Assembly: GCA_009774145.1 (NCBI GenBank)
Contig: VSND01000039.1
Span: 1 to 40,928, forward strand
Reading direction: 5' to 3'
From: Lachnospiraceae bacterium
Lineage (GTDB): Bacteria > Bacillota > Clostridia > Lachnospirales > Lachnospiraceae
Length of the DNA stretch: 40,928 nucleotides
Below are positions 40,912 to 40,928 of the stretch, in pieces (within the stretch, counting starts at the first letter, position 1; every line of letters starts with the position of its first letter). The position numbers and the translations under genes were made by a program. Below the pieces are notes generated by a model, which made no database searches, was not told the origin of the DNA, and worked only from the letters and a program-made list of their open reading frames with translations.

Positions 40912-40928
40912 TAAAGCGTCAAACCAAA

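Overview
The window looks like a chromosomal segment of a gut-type, spore-forming clostridial Firmicute, most likely a Lachnospiraceae member. Supporting signs are a SpoIIID gene with a sigma-E-like promoter, strong AGGAGG ribosome-binding sites, TTGACA/TATAAT promoters, PadR/HAAS-domain and two-component/ABC modules, and moderate GC (about 50%) with one AT-rich island. No rRNA, tRNA, CRISPR array or intact insertion sequence was seen.

Region 1 (1-14,180) is a sugar-catabolism locus next to spoIIID. A nine-gene minus-strand operon runs from 9886 down to 520: pentulose-phosphate 3-epimerase (RPE/SgcE/AlsE type), UlaE-type L-xylulose-5-P 3-epimerase, AraD/UlaF-type 4-epimerase, AraB-type ribulokinase, a FrlC-like sugar 3-epimerase, then a ribose/rhamnose-type ABC importer (ATPase, two permeases, lipoprotein). 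Divergent from it lie a BtpA/SgcQ protein, a LyxK-type kinase and a DeoR repressor, followed by a HAD phosphatase on the other strand. Together the enzymes read as a route for L-xylulose/L-ribulose-type sugars: two kinases feed L-xylulose-5-P and L-ribulose-5-P, which are epimerised to D-xylulose-5-P. A TTTTGATTTTTT motif near both ends of the locus is a candidate operator.

Region 2 (14,200-21,700) holds a PadR repressor with a SEDS (FtsW/RodA) protein carrying an N-terminal HAAS-like domain, an NhaC-type antiporter, an unexplained 210-nt highly structured element (18002-18211, probable ncRNA), a GntR/UTRA regulator and a NitT/TauT-like ABC importer.

Region 3 (21,700-29,300) has a response regulator / histidine kinase / ABC ATPase / FtsX permease operon with a long leader containing small ORFs. 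Upstream of it is an independent promoter-to-terminator unit of about 215 nt with tiny ORFs. An AT-rich island follows, with a SUKH-like protein beside a decayed Mrr restriction gene.

Region 4 (29,300-40,928) contains an aconitase-family hydratase behind a promoter overlapped by a palindrome, a second two-component system with tandem palindromic repeats in its leader, an M29 aminopeptidase, a large exported protein of unknown function, a small clostridial hypothetical protein, and convergent, overlapping TetR and LysR regulator genes. A promoter at the right edge points out of the window. All functional assignments rest on recognition of sequence motifs by eye; no database search was run.
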